The notes below the pieces were generated by a model that worked only from the letters and a program-made list of their open reading frames with translations, was not told the DNA's origin and ran no database searches. Below are positions 1 to 8,477 of a stretch of DNA of 64,000 nucleotides, piece by piece. This stretch comes from Thalassotalea sp. LPB0316 (GTDB taxonomy: Bacteria; Pseudomonadota; Gammaproteobacteria; Enterobacterales; Alteromonadaceae): the NCBI RefSeq assembly GCF_014898095.1, contig NZ_CP062946.1, positions 2,232,001 through 2,296,000 of the forward strand, read 5' to 3'. Every line of letters begins with the position of its first letter. Within the stretch, counting starts at the first letter, position 1. The translations under genes were made by a program, and so were the position numbers.

Positions 1-222
1 TTTAGTGTTATTGATGAGTTACCGGCAAAATTCAAGGGCTTGAAGCCAAAGAAAGTGAAGGTTGCAAAAGCAATAAAACCGGCCGATAACAAACCCAAAG
101 CAGCTGATAAAGTTCAATTAGGGCCTAAGGTGAAGAAGAAGGTGAAGTTTATTGACGATGCCGGCGATTTACCTATTTTAAAACGAAAATCTGGCTTACA
201 AGATAACGATAAAGAAGATTAA
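1..222 (+). CDS. C-terminal end of an unidentified gene (partial)
   Basis: The frame is open from the first base of the window to a TAA at 220-222, so this is the 3' end of a gene that starts outside. A TTG at 40 is only an internal codon. About 73 residues are visible. The first ones (SVIDELPAKFKGL) look folded; the remainder is a lysine-rich, low-complexity tail with several K-K-V-K runs, ending in an acidic stretch. Such basic tails are common on RNA-binding proteins, but nothing here identifies the family. The sirtuin gene starts only 14 bases downstream on the same strand, so the two may be cotranscribed. Confidence 0.6.
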   Translation, partial: FSVIDELPAKFKGLKPKKVKVAKAIKPADNKPKAADKVQLGPKVKKKVKFIDDAGDLPILKRKSGLQDNDKED

Positions 223-236
223 TCGAAGAGTTATTG

Positions 237-932
237 ATGAAAAATATCGTGGTAATGACGGGCGCAGGGATGAGCGCGGAAAGCGGTTTGAAAACCTTTC
301 GCGATGACAACGGTTTATGGGAAGGCCACGATGTGATGGCGGTTGCCTCTATTGAGGGCTGGTATAAAGATCCCGAGTTAGTATTAGCATTTTACAATCA
401 GCGACGAGCGCAATTGCTAACGGTTGAGCCAAATGCTGGCCACAAGGCTGTTGCACAATTAGAAAAGGCTTTTGAGGTAAAAGTTATCACTCAAAATGTC
501 GATGATTTACACGAACGTGCTGGTTCAACTCAAGTTATTCATTTACATGGCGAGCTTTTGAAAGCGTGTAGTGTTGTTCAAAAAGCGCATGTTCACGAGT
601 GCCGCACGTCGATAAATCTCGGTGATACTGGCGTTGATGGCGAGCAAATTAGGCCGTTTATTGTTTGGTTCGGTGAAGATGTTCCGTTATTACCCGAAGC
701 AGCATTTGAGGTATCGCAAGCGGATATCATTTTGATTATTGGTACCTCTATGCAAGTATACCCAGCAGCTAGTTTAGTTGAATATGCTAAGTCAGATTGC
801 CAAATTTACTATATTGATCCCAATCCTCAAATCAATTATGCCTTGGCGCAATCAAATCAATTAAAAGTCATTGATAAAAGTGCTGGTGAGGCGTTACCTG
901 CGCTTATCGAAGCGCTATTAACTCAAGCATGA
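237..932 (+). CDS. cobB: NAD-dependent protein deacylase, CobB/Sir2 class III
   Basis: This sirtuin removes acyl groups from protein lysines using NAD+, releasing nicotinamide and O-acyl-ADP-ribose in the cytoplasm. The Rossmann signature GAGMSAESGLKTFRD lies near residues 10-25, the catalytic QNVDDLHERAG-HLHGE block near residues 85-107, and the late IGTSMQVYPA motif near 180. The Tyr and Arg of FYNQRR, near residue 55, match the class III pocket that accepts succinyl and malonyl groups. The small zinc domain holds only two cysteines (KACS and HECR) instead of four, so zinc may be absent. The ATG at 237 is preferred over the TTG at 234 because CGAAGAG ends six bases before it. The 3' end overlaps the convergent GNAT gene by 15 bases. 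Confidence 0.9.
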   Translation: MKNIVVMTGAGMSAESGLKTFRDDNGLWEGHDVMAVASIEGWYKDPELVLAFYNQRRAQLLTVEPNAGHKAVAQLEKAFEVKVITQNVDDLHERAGSTQVIHLHGELLKACSVVQKAHVHECRTSINLGDTGVDGEQIRPFIVWFGEDVPLLPEAAFEVSQADIILIIGTSMQVYPAASLVEYAKSDCQIYYIDPNPQINYALAQSNQLKVIDKSAGEALPALIEALLTQA

Positions 933-1409
933 GCGATAGCTAAAAGCCCTTAACGAAGGTTGGTTATTGGCGTATAAAGCAAAGCGTTGTTGTAGCGTTT
1001 CATTAAGCTTATGCGGCTGTGTGATGACAAACTGCGCTTGCTGATAAAACGGTGCTAATTGCTGATCTGCAAAACAGACAATTGAATGGTGAACGTTAGC
1101 ACAGTGCGTTAATAAGCTATGACCAAACCCTTGATTTCGATGTTCATTATCAACAAATAACGCATGCAGAAATAGCGAAGATTGAGGCGAGGGCACTAGT
1201 GACTCTTGCCCTGAGTGAAGTGCGTGTACCTTTTCTAAGTCTGATAAAATCACACTGGCAATTATTTGCTGTTTGGTTTTAATGACATAACAAATATCGA
1301 AACCCATAAACTTTGCGCTATAACCATGGCGACGATAAAACGCTACAACGTCTTTTTTATCAGCTTTAGTGGCTTTGCGAATAGGGTAGGGATTGATGAG
1401 TTCACGCAT
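918..1409 (-). CDS. GNAT-family N-acetyltransferase
   Basis: This is a single-domain GCN5-related acetyltransferase of 163 residues that would transfer an acetyl group from acetyl-CoA to an unknown amine. The acetyl-CoA-binding motif A appears as HALFVDNEHRNQGFGHSLL (about residues 82-100), matching the R/Q-x-x-G-x-G/A pattern. The N-terminus (IRKATKADKKDVVAFYRRHGY) is the usual first strand and helix. The C-terminal part is divergent. The gene converges on cobB with a 15-base overlap of 3' ends. Substrate cannot be inferred. An ATG at 1409 is the only good start. Confidence 0.8.
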   Translation of the reverse strand: MRELINPYPIRKATKADKKDVVAFYRRHGYSAKFMGFDICYVIKTKQQIIASVILSDLEKVHALHSGQESLVPSPQSSLFLHALFVDNEHRNQGFGHSLLTHCANVHHSIVCFADQQLAPFYQQAQFVITQPHKLNETLQQRFALYANNQPSLRAFSYRSCLS

Positions 1410-1478
1410 GTATTACTGACGATATCACTATTTATAGAGGTTATGGCTACTACTAGTGTACTTGATTTGACAATGTTG

Positions 1479-1571
1479 CCATAGCCATTACAAAAATTAC
1501 CGCCATACCCGCTACAGAACTTTCGCCATATGCGATACAAAACTTTCGTCATACTCGGTACAAAACTTTTG
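1479..1571. repeat. Tandem array of four ~23-bp units
   Basis: Four imperfect copies start at 1479, 1503, 1526 and 1549. Each begins with (T/C)CATA and ends in an A-rich block followed by CTTTCG or similar. The array runs directly into the two-hairpin element at 1570-1650, whose left end has the same TCATACC start. Similar arrays of 22-bp units precede the copies near 14.3 and 14.4 kb. Confidence 0.75.
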
Positions 1572-1650
1572 TCATACCGAGTAGTCGGGTATCTTGTTTT
1601 TTTGATGAATCGGCTAAGAGATTCCGGCCTAAAACAACACCGGAATGACG
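1570..1650. repeat. Dispersed two-hairpin intergenic repeat, copy A
   Basis: This 81-bp element is bounded by short inverted ends, GTCAT on the left and ATGAC on the right. It holds a left hairpin (ATACCGAG facing TCGGGTAT) and a right hairpin (ATTCCGG facing CCGGAAT). Copy B at 14295-14374 has the same order and ends, and a half copy sits at 14467-14490. It is non-coding and resembles a REP or miniature mobile element. It lies between the convergent GNAT and ilvH genes. Confidence 0.75.
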
Positions 1651-1696
1651 GTGTAGGAAAACGGCGATGAACGCCGTTATCTGCTAGTCTACGGGA

Positions 1697-2194
1697 TTAA
1701 ACCCTAAGGGCTTTTTCACCACGGGCAATACCTACTGTGCCAGAACGCACTGATTCAATAATCTCGGTTTCATTGGCTAAGATCTGTATAAAGGCATTAA
1801 TTTTTTCAACATCACCTGTCAATTCTATGGTGTAAACTTGTTTGCCAATATCGACAATTGAGCCGCGAAAAATATCTGTGATGCGCGTCACTTCAGTTCT
1901 CGCTTTGTCGGTCATTGCGAGTACTTTAATCAATAATAATTCACGCTCAACATGGTTGCGTTCAGTTAAATCGGTAATTCTGATCACATCAATTAACTTG
2001 TTAACTTGTTTAACGATCTGCTCAAGTACGCGATCGTCACCTTTTGTCACTATGGTAATCCGAGAAAGACTGTTGTCCTCGGTTGGCGCGACACTCAGGG
2101 TTTCAATGTTAAATGCGCGTTGAGAAAATAGCCCAACAATACGCGATAAAGAGCCCGGTTCGTTTTCTAATAAAATAGCTAGTATTCGGCGCAT
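1697..2194 (-). CDS. ilvH: Acetolactate synthase small (regulatory) subunit
   Basis: IlvH is the regulatory subunit of acetohydroxyacid synthase. It raises the activity of the catalytic subunit and carries the valine feedback site. The N-terminal ACT domain ([23 protein letters not shown], residues 1-75) is typical, followed by the C-terminal domain with TDKARTEVTRITDIFRGSIVDIG. At 165 residues it has the usual length. The ATG overlaps the ilvI stop by one base (TAATG), and AAGGAG precedes it, so the two subunits are translationally coupled. It is the last gene of the attenuated ilvIH operon; the repeat cluster follows. Confidence 0.96.
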   Translation of the reverse strand: MRRILAILLENEPGSLSRIVGLFSQRAFNIETLSVAPTEDNSLSRITIVTKGDDRVLEQIVKQVNKLIDVIRITDLTERNHVERELLLIKVLAMTDKARTEVTRITDIFRGSIVDIGKQVYTIELTGDVEKINAFIQILANETEIIESVRSGTVGIARGEKALRV

Positions 2195-3918
2195 TATGCT
2201 TTAACTCCTTTGCTCAACCACATATCGTCAACCGCACCATGCTTAATCTGCATCGGGTAAACGTGCTCTTTTTCATCAACTAAAATATCAACAAATACCA
2301 GGCGATCTTTTATCGCAAATGCCTGCGCCATTTTATCCTCTAATTCATCTAAGTGATTAATTTGAATGCCTACGTGACCATAAGATTCTGCTAGCTTGAT
2401 AAAATCAGGCAGTGATTCCATATAGGAAGACGAGTGGCGTCCACCGTAAATCATATCTTGCCATTGTCTAACCATCCCCAGTGATCGGTTGTTCAATGAA
2501 ATGATTTTAACGGGCAAATTGTATTGTAAACAGGTTGATAACTCTTGAATGTTCATCTGAATGGAACCATCGCCTGTGACACACACTACATCAGAGTCTG
2601 GAAAGGCCATCTTAACCCCCATTGCAGCCGGTAAGCCAAAGCCCATCGTGCCTAAACCACCAGAATTGATCCATTGGCGGGGTTTATCAAAGGGGTAATA
2701 TTGGGCTGCAAACATTTGGTGCTGACCTACATCAGAACAGATATAAGCTTGGCCGTTAGTGATCTGATACAGTGTTTCAACCACGCGCTGTGGTTTTATT
2801 TTGCCATCACCTTGCTCATAGCTAATACTTTTTTGCGCACGCCACGCTTCTATCTGTTGCCACCACTGGGCATTAGTATCTTGATTGAACGTAAATTCTT
2901 GGGCAGCGATTTCATCGAGCAGTTGCTGAATAACGATATCAACTAAGCCGACAATAGGAATGTGGGCATTAATCGTTTTTGAAATGGATGTCGGATCAAT
3001 ATCAACATGTACGATAGTGGCATCGGGGCAAAATTTAGCAACCTTATTCGTTACCCGATCGTCAAAACGAGCACCTAAGGCCAAGATAACATCGGCATTG
3101 GCCATGGCTTTATTTGCCTCTAAAGAGCCATGCATACCAAGCATGCCGATAAAGTTCTGATGTGTACCGCTAATGCCACCAAGTCCCATTAAGGTGTTAG
3201 TGATCGGGGCGTTAAGTGTTTCCACTAATTGAGTTAACAAGCCACTGGCATTAGCACTAATAATGCCACCGCCAGAATAAATGACTAAGCGCTTGGCTTT
3301 GGTAATAGTGTTAACCGCTTTTTTTATTTGTTTTTGATGTCCTTTGATATTCGGGTTGTATGCGCGAAGGTTGATCTCTTTTGACATCTTAAATGGCGCT
3401 TTGTGATCGGGAATTAGCATATCTTTTGGCAATTCAACGACAACAGGGCCAGGGCGGCCGGTGTTGGCAATGTAAAAAGCTTTAGCAATCACATTGGGAA
3501 TATCGACCAGTGTTCGACAACTGAAGCTGTGTTTCACTATTGGCCGTGAACAACCAACAATGTCAGTTTCCTGGAAGGCATCATCGCCAATCATATTGCT
3601 AGCAACTTGACCCGCCAGTACTACCATCGGAATAGAGTCCATATAAGCGGTTGCAATACCGGTAACACAATTGGTTGCACCAGGCCCCGAAGTTGCTAAG
3701 ACAACGCCGACTTTACCTGTTGCTCTAGCATAGCCATCAGCCATGTGGGTAGCCGCTTGCTCATGGCGAACAAGAACATGTTCAACTTTATCTTGGGTAA
3801 AAATCGCATCGTAAATATCTAAAACGGAGCCGCCGGGGTAGCCAAAGATGTATTGCACATCCAATTCAGCTAACGCTTTGATCACCATTTCTGCGCCGGT
3901 ATAGTGTTGCGTTGTCAT
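2194..3918 (-). CDS. ilvI: Acetolactate synthase large (catalytic) subunit
   Basis: The catalytic subunit condenses pyruvate with pyruvate or 2-oxobutyrate, the first shared step of valine, leucine and isoleucine synthesis. The 574-residue protein has the three thiamine-enzyme domains: an N-terminal pyrimidine-binding domain with the glutamate in [18 protein letters not shown], a central FAD-binding domain, and a C-terminal domain with the ThDP/Mg motif GDGSIQMN near residue 445, closed by [13 protein letters not shown]. Length and motifs are normal. It lies downstream of a leader peptide and terminator, so its transcription should respond to branched-chain aminoacyl-tRNA supply. It is coupled to ilvH by a one-base overlap. 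Confidence 0.97.
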   Translation of the reverse strand: MTTQHYTGAEMVIKALAELDVQYIFGYPGGSVLDIYDAIFTQDKVEHVLVRHEQAATHMADGYARATGKVGVVLATSGPGATNCVTGIATAYMDSIPMVVLAGQVASNMIGDDAFQETDIVGCSRPIVKHSFSCRTLVDIPNVIAKAFYIANTGRPGPVVVELPKDMLIPDHKAPFKMSKEINLRAYNPNIKGHQKQIKKAVNTITKAKRLVIYSGGGIISANASGLLTQLVETLNAPITNTLMGLGGISGTHQNFIGMLGMHGSLEANKAMANADVILALGARFDDRVTNKVAKFCPDATIVHVDIDPTSISKTINAHIPIVGLVDIVIQQLLDEIAAQEFTFNQDTNAQWWQQIEAWRAQKSISYEQGDGKIKPQRVVETLYQITNGQAYICSDVGQHQMFAAQYYPFDKPRQWINSGGLGTMGFGLPAAMGVKMAFPDSDVVCVTGDGSIQMNIQELSTCLQYNLPVKIISLNNRSLGMVRQWQDMIYGGRHSSSYMESLPDFIKLAESYGHVGIQINHLDELEDKMAQAFAIKDRLVFVDILVDEKEHVYPMQIKHGAVDDMWLSKGVKA

Positions 3919-3958
3919 GAGTGTTGTTGCCCTATCTAAAAAATTAAATCATTGAAAA

Positions 3959-3991
3959 CAAAAAAGCCCCCAGTCCTAAGAGTGGGGGCTT
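3959..3991 (-). terminator. ilvIH attenuator terminator
   Basis: On the minus strand AGCCCCCA pairs with TGGGGGCT around a short loop and is followed by a run of six Ts, giving a strong intrinsic terminator. It sits between the leader peptide (stop at 4013) and the ilvI ATG at 3918, the standard place for an attenuator. Confidence 0.9.
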
Positions 3992-4012
3992 TGCGATATG
4001 CGTTAGTAAAAC

Positions 4013-4087
4013 TTAACTACGACAAGCTCCCCGAGGTAATAAAATTACCACGACGACGAGGAGGTTGAGGACGGTTAAGTTGTTCAT
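4013..4087 (-). CDS. ilv leader peptide (branched-chain attenuator)
   Basis: This is a 24-codon open frame on the minus strand, ATG at 4087-4085 and TAA at 4015-4013. It starts MNNLTVLNLL, continues with four valines, Ile, Leu, Leu, and ends PRGACRS. About half of its codons are Leu, Val or Ile, as in enterobacterial ilv leader peptides. Ribosome stalling here when charged branched-chain tRNAs are scarce would favour an antiterminator over the hairpin at 3959-3991. The peptide itself probably has no other function. Confidence 0.9.
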   Translation of the reverse strand: MNNLTVLNLLVVVVILLPRGACRS

Positions 4088-4343
4088 TTAAAGTTAACGC
4101 TCTAAAAATTTGAATTACCTCTATTTATAACCCATCAACGAGAAGTGTCAACAACTTTTTACGAAATAGTGAATATTGTAACTCGTGATGATCAATTTGT
4201 TATCTTGACAATAAATCAGTTTTCAATCTGCTAGCGTAAGTCTATAGTAAATATCGAGTTAAATTCCTTTTGAACTTAGTTTTATTCGTACAATCATAGT
4301 AAGATACTTATCGTTAAATAATGTCACTAAACAAGGGTTTACA

Positions 4344-4937
4344 ATGCAATTAAAAAATATTTTCTCAGTTATCGCGCTTTCATTAGTGTTAGCGGCGTGT
4401 TCGTCAACTAATAGCGCTAAAGTGAACGCCGATAAAAACGATCAAATTGACACGTCAGGCTACAAAACATTTGCTTGGATTTCCGATGCAAAAACACTAT
4501 CGCTACCTATTGATTTAAACCCAGTGATGCAAGTTCGCGTTGAAAAAGCTATTGAGCAAGCCTTTATTAACAAAGGTTACGAGCTAATTGACGATAGAGA
4601 AGCGGCGGATTTCACGATTGCCTATACAGTTGGCTCGCGTGACAAGATCAAAGTTGATAGCTATCCGGCAAGTTACCACGGCCAATTTGGTTGGGGCCGA
4701 GGCTATTACCCGCGTCATAGTTACTACGGTGTTGGTATGGGGACAGAAACTCAAGTACGTTCATATACAGAAGGTAAGTTAGCGATTGATGTATTTGACG
4801 TTAAAAGCAAGCAACCTGCATGGCATGGTTGGGCGGTGAAGCGTTTAAAAAGCGGTACACAAGAAGCTCCTACAGAAGTGATTACCCAAATTGTTGATCA
4901 AGTGATCAGCCAATTTAACGTTACTGAGTTGAAATAA
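4344..4937 (+). CDS. DUF4136 lipoprotein
   Basis: This is a predicted outer-membrane or periplasmic lipoprotein of 197 residues. The signal peptide ends in the lipobox LAAC with the lipidated cysteine at residue 19. The rest matches DUF4136: a short linker, then YKTFAWI, RVEKAIEQAFINKGYEL and ADFTIAYTVGSRDKI, a Gly/Tyr-rich loop near residues 113-132, and a C-terminal EGKLAIDVFDVKSKQPAWHG block. The function of the family is unknown. AAGGG lies ten bases before the ATG. The gene stands alone and ends at a strong terminator. Confidence 0.88.
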   Translation: MQLKNIFSVIALSLVLAACSSTNSAKVNADKNDQIDTSGYKTFAWISDAKTLSLPIDLNPVMQVRVEKAIEQAFINKGYELIDDREAADFTIAYTVGSRDKIKVDSYPASYHGQFGWGRGYYPRHSYYGVGMGTETQVRSYTEGKLAIDVFDVKSKQPAWHGWAVKRLKSGTQEAPTEVITQIVDQVISQFNVTELK

Positions 4938-4995
4938 CATTATTGAGAGCATAGCTTGATTTGTAAAATTCTGTTTTACAAGGAATTTTGTGTTG

Positions 4996-5036
4996 ACCGC
5001 CAATAGTTGAATATTTCAATTATTGGCGGTTTTTCT
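4996..5036 (+). terminator. Intrinsic terminator after the DUF4136 gene
   Basis: ACCGCCAATA pairs with TATTGGCGGT around a 15-base loop, followed by TTTTCTT. It lies 58 bases after the stop codon on the plus strand. Confidence 0.88.
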
Positions 5037-5058
5037 TATCTTCCGTGGTAAGGTAAAC

Positions 5059-7632
5059 CTAAATTTTATGGCCATTGGCAAGCGGCTTTTTTAGCCAAGC
5101 CTCAAATTCAATTTTTGGTAGCGGCTTGCTGTAATAATAGCCTTGAAAGTACTGGCACCCCATCGAGCTCAATAGCTCAACTTGCTCTAAAGATTCGGTC
5201 CCTTCTGCAATATTGATTAGTTCCATCGCTTGGCCTATCGCCAAAATGGACTTAACCAATTCTCTATTGCGCTCATCGTATAAGCCATCAACAAACGATT
5301 TATCGACTTTTAGTACATCGAGTGGTAATTCGTTTAAATAACTCAATGAAGAATAACCTGTACCAAAGTCATCTAAAGCTATGGTAAAGCCATGCTTTCT
5401 AAGTTTTGATAAGGTAATGATAGCGTTATCTTTATCCGTTAATAAACCTGACTCGGTAAGCTCGAGTTCTACTAGGTGATAGGGTAGGTCTAAGCGCTTT
5501 ACAATCGAAATTAAAAAAGCGATAAACTCAGGATCTTCAAATTGAGAAGCGGTTACGTTGATCGAAATGGGTACAAGCGGTAAGCCTTGTTCTCGCCACT
5601 GGCAAAAATCGGCTATTACTTGCTCAACCACCCAACGTCCTAGTGCGTGAATAGCACCGGTTTCTTCCGCGACAGGAATAAACTCAGCAGGAGAAACAAA
5701 GCCGCGTTTGTCACTATTCCACCTCAATAGCGCTTCTGCGCCAAACAGTTCAGCTGCTTTATTGACTTTGGGTTGGTAGTATACTGACAAACCATCTTCA
5801 ACTTTCAGGGCTTCAAGCAAATCAGCTTCGAGTGCTCGGATGTATTCTTTATTAGATAAAAATGTCGGGTCAAAAAAGGTATATTTACCGCGGCCCTGTT
5901 CTTTGGCTCGGATCAGCGCTTGTTCAGAGGCGCTGATCACATCAAAATTATCTTGTTGCTGAGAAGGGAAAAGTACGGCGCCCATGGTGCAGCTTATATT
6001 GATTTTTCGATTACCAACAAAACAGGTTTGATTGACAATCGCTTTAATCGCTGTCCAATGAACATTGATAAGTGCGTTGATATCTGTTTTTACTTTATTA
6101 ATGACGAGGGCAAACTCATCGCCACCGCTACGGGCAAAAAATAACCCTTCAGCACTGTAGTTGTTTAACCTTTCACCGATCACTTTAATGACTTGATCGC
6201 CAATATCGTAACCGTACTTTCTGTTAATGTCGCCAAAGTAGTCTAGGTCAAATAGCATCAGTAATGCTTGCTCGTCTCTCCCCGCAAATTCGGTGTTAAT
6301 TCTATTGATATAAGTAAGAAGCTTAGTACGATTGGGCAAACGGGTTAAGTAATCGACATAGGCAGTAGCTTTAAGCTCATTTTGCAAAGCTTCACGGCGA
6401 AGCTCTGCGCTTATGCGCGTAGCAAATACATCGGTTACTGTTCGCAGTATTTGCTCATCGTTAAGAGGGGCTTTAAACAGTAATACTAAAACACCTATCG
6501 TACATTTATTAGCCCCGACGATAGGGTAACCCACATACGCCTCAATTCCTTCCTGCATCAGCATTAGGTCTTTTGGATAATCTAATGCAACCCCTGAGCG
6601 ATGAACACAAGCATCGATTGTTAGCACATTTTCGCAAGGTGTCCCCGCGCGTTCATACAAGAAATTATCAACTTGATTACCATCTTTATAAACGAGGTTT
6701 GTTCGTATTTTACTGCGATCTTGGTCATCGACTAACCCGTAAATAACATAATCGGCCTTGCTGTATTGACACAGTAGTTCGATTGCCTGCTGATAAAAAC
6801 TCGCATCGTTTTCTTCATTTGATATTTTTGCCAAACGTGAAAACACCAGATGCAGTGATTCCTTTTGTTTGACTTCACTAGAAAGCGCAATCGATTTTTC
6901 CTTGTAGCCCCGACTGATAATCGTTAATGCGATAAATGATAATAACGTCATTGGCACACCACCAACATATACCCAGTTACTATTTAGCTGATCTATCTGA
7001 TAACCAATATAACTGGTTATAAATTGCAAAAAGACGGTAAATACTAAGATTGCAGATAACTCATTTTGTTTGCGTCGATAGAACCTCAGCGCGCAATAAG
7101 CCAAAAATAACGACATCGCGCCATAGATAAAGTGCATGATTGGGAAGTAGACGTAGGTCTCACCCGTCAAAAGATAAGCCTGATCACCAAATATCGTAAT
7201 GTACGATACTAATTCAACTTGTTGACCATACCTTAGCGATGTTTCTGATAGGAAATTAATAAACAATAAGGGAACCGATAGTAATGTGAATAAGGCAAAG
7301 ACAAGTTTGGTGTGCTTAAATCGAGTCCAATACCCGAAAATCAAGACAAAAACGGGATAACCAAAAATGATAGAAGCTAAATGAAGTTTACTAAAATATA
7401 TAGCTGATTCGATATCATCAGATGTTAATAACATCAGTGAAAACCAATGAAAAATAAAGATTATTATGTTGAGCATTGCTAATGCTAAAAAGTGTTTATT
7501 GCGTCGATTAATGCCTGATATTAGGATCAAACACACGCACAGCGCATTTAGGCACATCAAAACACTGTAAAACGCTACCATAAAAAATCCTTCTTGCTTC
7601 TCTATCAACCAAAGCGATTTATTTGGTTTCAA
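5059..7632 (-). CDS. Membrane GAF-GGDEF-EAL protein (c-di-GMP turnover)
   Basis: This 857-residue inner-membrane signalling protein could both make and degrade cyclic di-GMP. Residues 1-245 carry about seven hydrophobic segments. A GAF-like sensor follows (about 265-410), with a CENV/CVHRSG cysteine pair and GYPIVG. The GGDEF domain has an intact SGGDEF motif near residue 503. The EAL domain has intact EALLRW (about 632), DDFGTGYSS and a late AEGTES variant of AEGVET. Both catalytic signatures therefore look competent, but which activity dominates cannot be told from sequence. An internal ATG (MVAFYS, residue 18) is a plausible alternative start. The CsrB-like RNA is divergent upstream. Confidence 0.92.
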   Translation of the reverse strand: MKPNKSLWLIEKQEGFFMVAFYSVLMCLNALCVCLILISGINRRNKHFLALAMLNIIIFIFHWFSLMLLTSDDIESAIYFSKLHLASIIFGYPVFVLIFGYWTRFKHTKLVFALFTLLSVPLLFINFLSETSLRYGQQVELVSYITIFGDQAYLLTGETYVYFPIMHFIYGAMSLFLAYCALRFYRRKQNELSAILVFTVFLQFITSYIGYQIDQLNSNWVYVGGVPMTLLSFIALTIISRGYKEKSIALSSEVKQKESLHLVFSRLAKISNEENDASFYQQAIELLCQYSKADYVIYGLVDDQDRSKIRTNLVYKDGNQVDNFLYERAGTPCENVLTIDACVHRSGVALDYPKDLMLMQEGIEAYVGYPIVGANKCTIGVLVLLFKAPLNDEQILRTVTDVFATRISAELRREALQNELKATAYVDYLTRLPNRTKLLTYINRINTEFAGRDEQALLMLFDLDYFGDINRKYGYDIGDQVIKVIGERLNNYSAEGLFFARSGGDEFALVINKVKTDINALINVHWTAIKAIVNQTCFVGNRKINISCTMGAVLFPSQQQDNFDVISASEQALIRAKEQGRGKYTFFDPTFLSNKEYIRALEADLLEALKVEDGLSVYYQPKVNKAAELFGAEALLRWNSDKRGFVSPAEFIPVAEETGAIHALGRWVVEQVIADFCQWREQGLPLVPISINVTASQFEDPEFIAFLISIVKRLDLPYHLVELELTESGLLTDKDNAIITLSKLRKHGFTIALDDFGTGYSSLSYLNELPLDVLKVDKSFVDGLYDERNRELVKSILAIGQAMELINIAEGTESLEQVELLSSMGCQYFQGYYYSKPLPKIEFEAWLKKPLANGHKI

Positions 7633-7770
7633 TCTTTACTATGTATAACACAAGGGGTTGGTTTCTTCCTGTTAATGGTATTTGCCAATTCATTTTAATC
7701 ATTGAACACTAAAGCTAAGTTTGGAGACTTCTGCATCTTTATTACCAAACGGCCATATTTCCTCAGTCAA

Positions 7771-7788
7771 TGTGAGACATGTCTTACA
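7771..7788 (+). promoter_or_regulatory. GacA/UvrY upstream activating box
   Basis: The 18-base sequence TGTGAGACATGTCTTACA matches the GacA consensus TGTAAGNNATNNCTTACA at all but one defined position. It lies about 170-190 bases upstream of the inferred start of the CsrB-like RNA, close to the spacing seen for rsm and csr RNAs in pseudomonads and enterobacteria. It implies control by a BarA/UvrY (GacS/GacA) two-component system. Confidence 0.8.
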
Positions 7789-7946
7789 TTAGCGTAGGAG
7801 ATATGTGTTATTTGCGGTAGTCCTATATTTTATTTTTGGCTTTAATATGTTGTTTTTTAATGTTTTATTAGGGTTTTGTTGTTTGTTGCAATTTTGTTAA
7901 ATAGAATCATTTTAATTGAGTGTATTCAGCTTTAATCTCATTCGCG

Positions 7947-7952
7947 TAATAT
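7947..7952 (+). promoter_or_regulatory. Possible -10 element for the CsrB-like RNA
   Basis: TAATAT lies about eight bases before the first GGA-bearing segment, which would put the start near 7959. No good -35 box is visible at 17 bases, as expected for an activator-dependent promoter. Confidence 0.4.
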
Positions 7953-7958
7953 TATCAA

Positions 7959-8305
7959 CGTCAGGAAGACAAAGGTCAGGAAGACCTTCTACTAGGAAGG
8001 TAACTTACTAGGATGGTCAGGGAAAGTTTCAGGATGAAACTTGTAATAGGGATGTTACACAGGAAGTCTTTAACTCATGGATGAGTTAATAAGGAAGACA
8101 AACGCCAGGATGGCGATAAGGATAGCTTAAAATTTGTATTTGCATTTCAAGGTTGGAAGTGCTGCCGAGGATGGCAAAGGACAAAGAACGGATACTTCGG
8201 ATAAACTAGGGATAGTACTTCAGGATGAAGAAGGGACTAAGATTGATGAAGGATTTATCAAGCTAGATAGTTAAAAAGCGACTCGCACTGGAGTCGCTTT
8301 TTTCT
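7959..8305 (+). ncRNA. csrB: CsrB/RsmB-type regulatory RNA that sequesters CsrA
   Basis: This roughly 345-base non-coding segment holds about 21 GGA motifs, many as AGGA or CAGGATG, and ends in a perfect intrinsic terminator. Several GGAs sit in the loops of small hairpins: GGTCAGGAAGACC at 7974-7986, GTTTCAGGATGAAAC at 8026-8040, AACTCATGGATGAGTT at 8072-8087, CGCCAGGATGGCG at 8103-8115, TGCCGAGGATGGCA at 8163-8176 and CTTCAGGATGAAG at 8218-8230. Such loops are the known high-affinity CsrA/RsmA sites, so this RNA should titrate CsrA and relieve repression of its target mRNAs. It has no sizeable open frame, and the GacA-type box upstream supports the assignment. The 5' end is inferred. Confidence 0.93.
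8273..8305 (+). terminator. Terminator of the CsrB-like RNA
   Basis: AAAAAGCGACTC pairs with GAGTCGCTTTTTT around a six-base loop, followed by a further T-rich run. It defines the 3' end of the RNA. Confidence 0.93.
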
Positions 8306-8477
8306 TTTTAGCGCGCTAACACACTCTTGCACTTCATTTTATTTATTAGCTCAAGATCATTCCCGGAAAACAGTCGTTCAACTTGTTGAAAATGACACTC
8401 GTCGTTATTCGTTGGCAGTTTGTCTTTATCATGCTAGCTTGAGGTTATGATTTAACGTTTTATTAACGCAAAAGTTC

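Noticed and set aside
1343..1552. Minus-strand open frame of 69 codons with Gly-Tyr-Gly-rich repeats.
   Set aside because: It simply reads through the 23-bp tandem repeat and the start of the GNAT gene; the apparent peptide repeat is a product of the DNA repeat.
1479..1571. Possible CRISPR array.
   Set aside because: The 22-23-bp units are contiguous with no unique spacers, and no cas genes are near. The same holds for 14252-14490.
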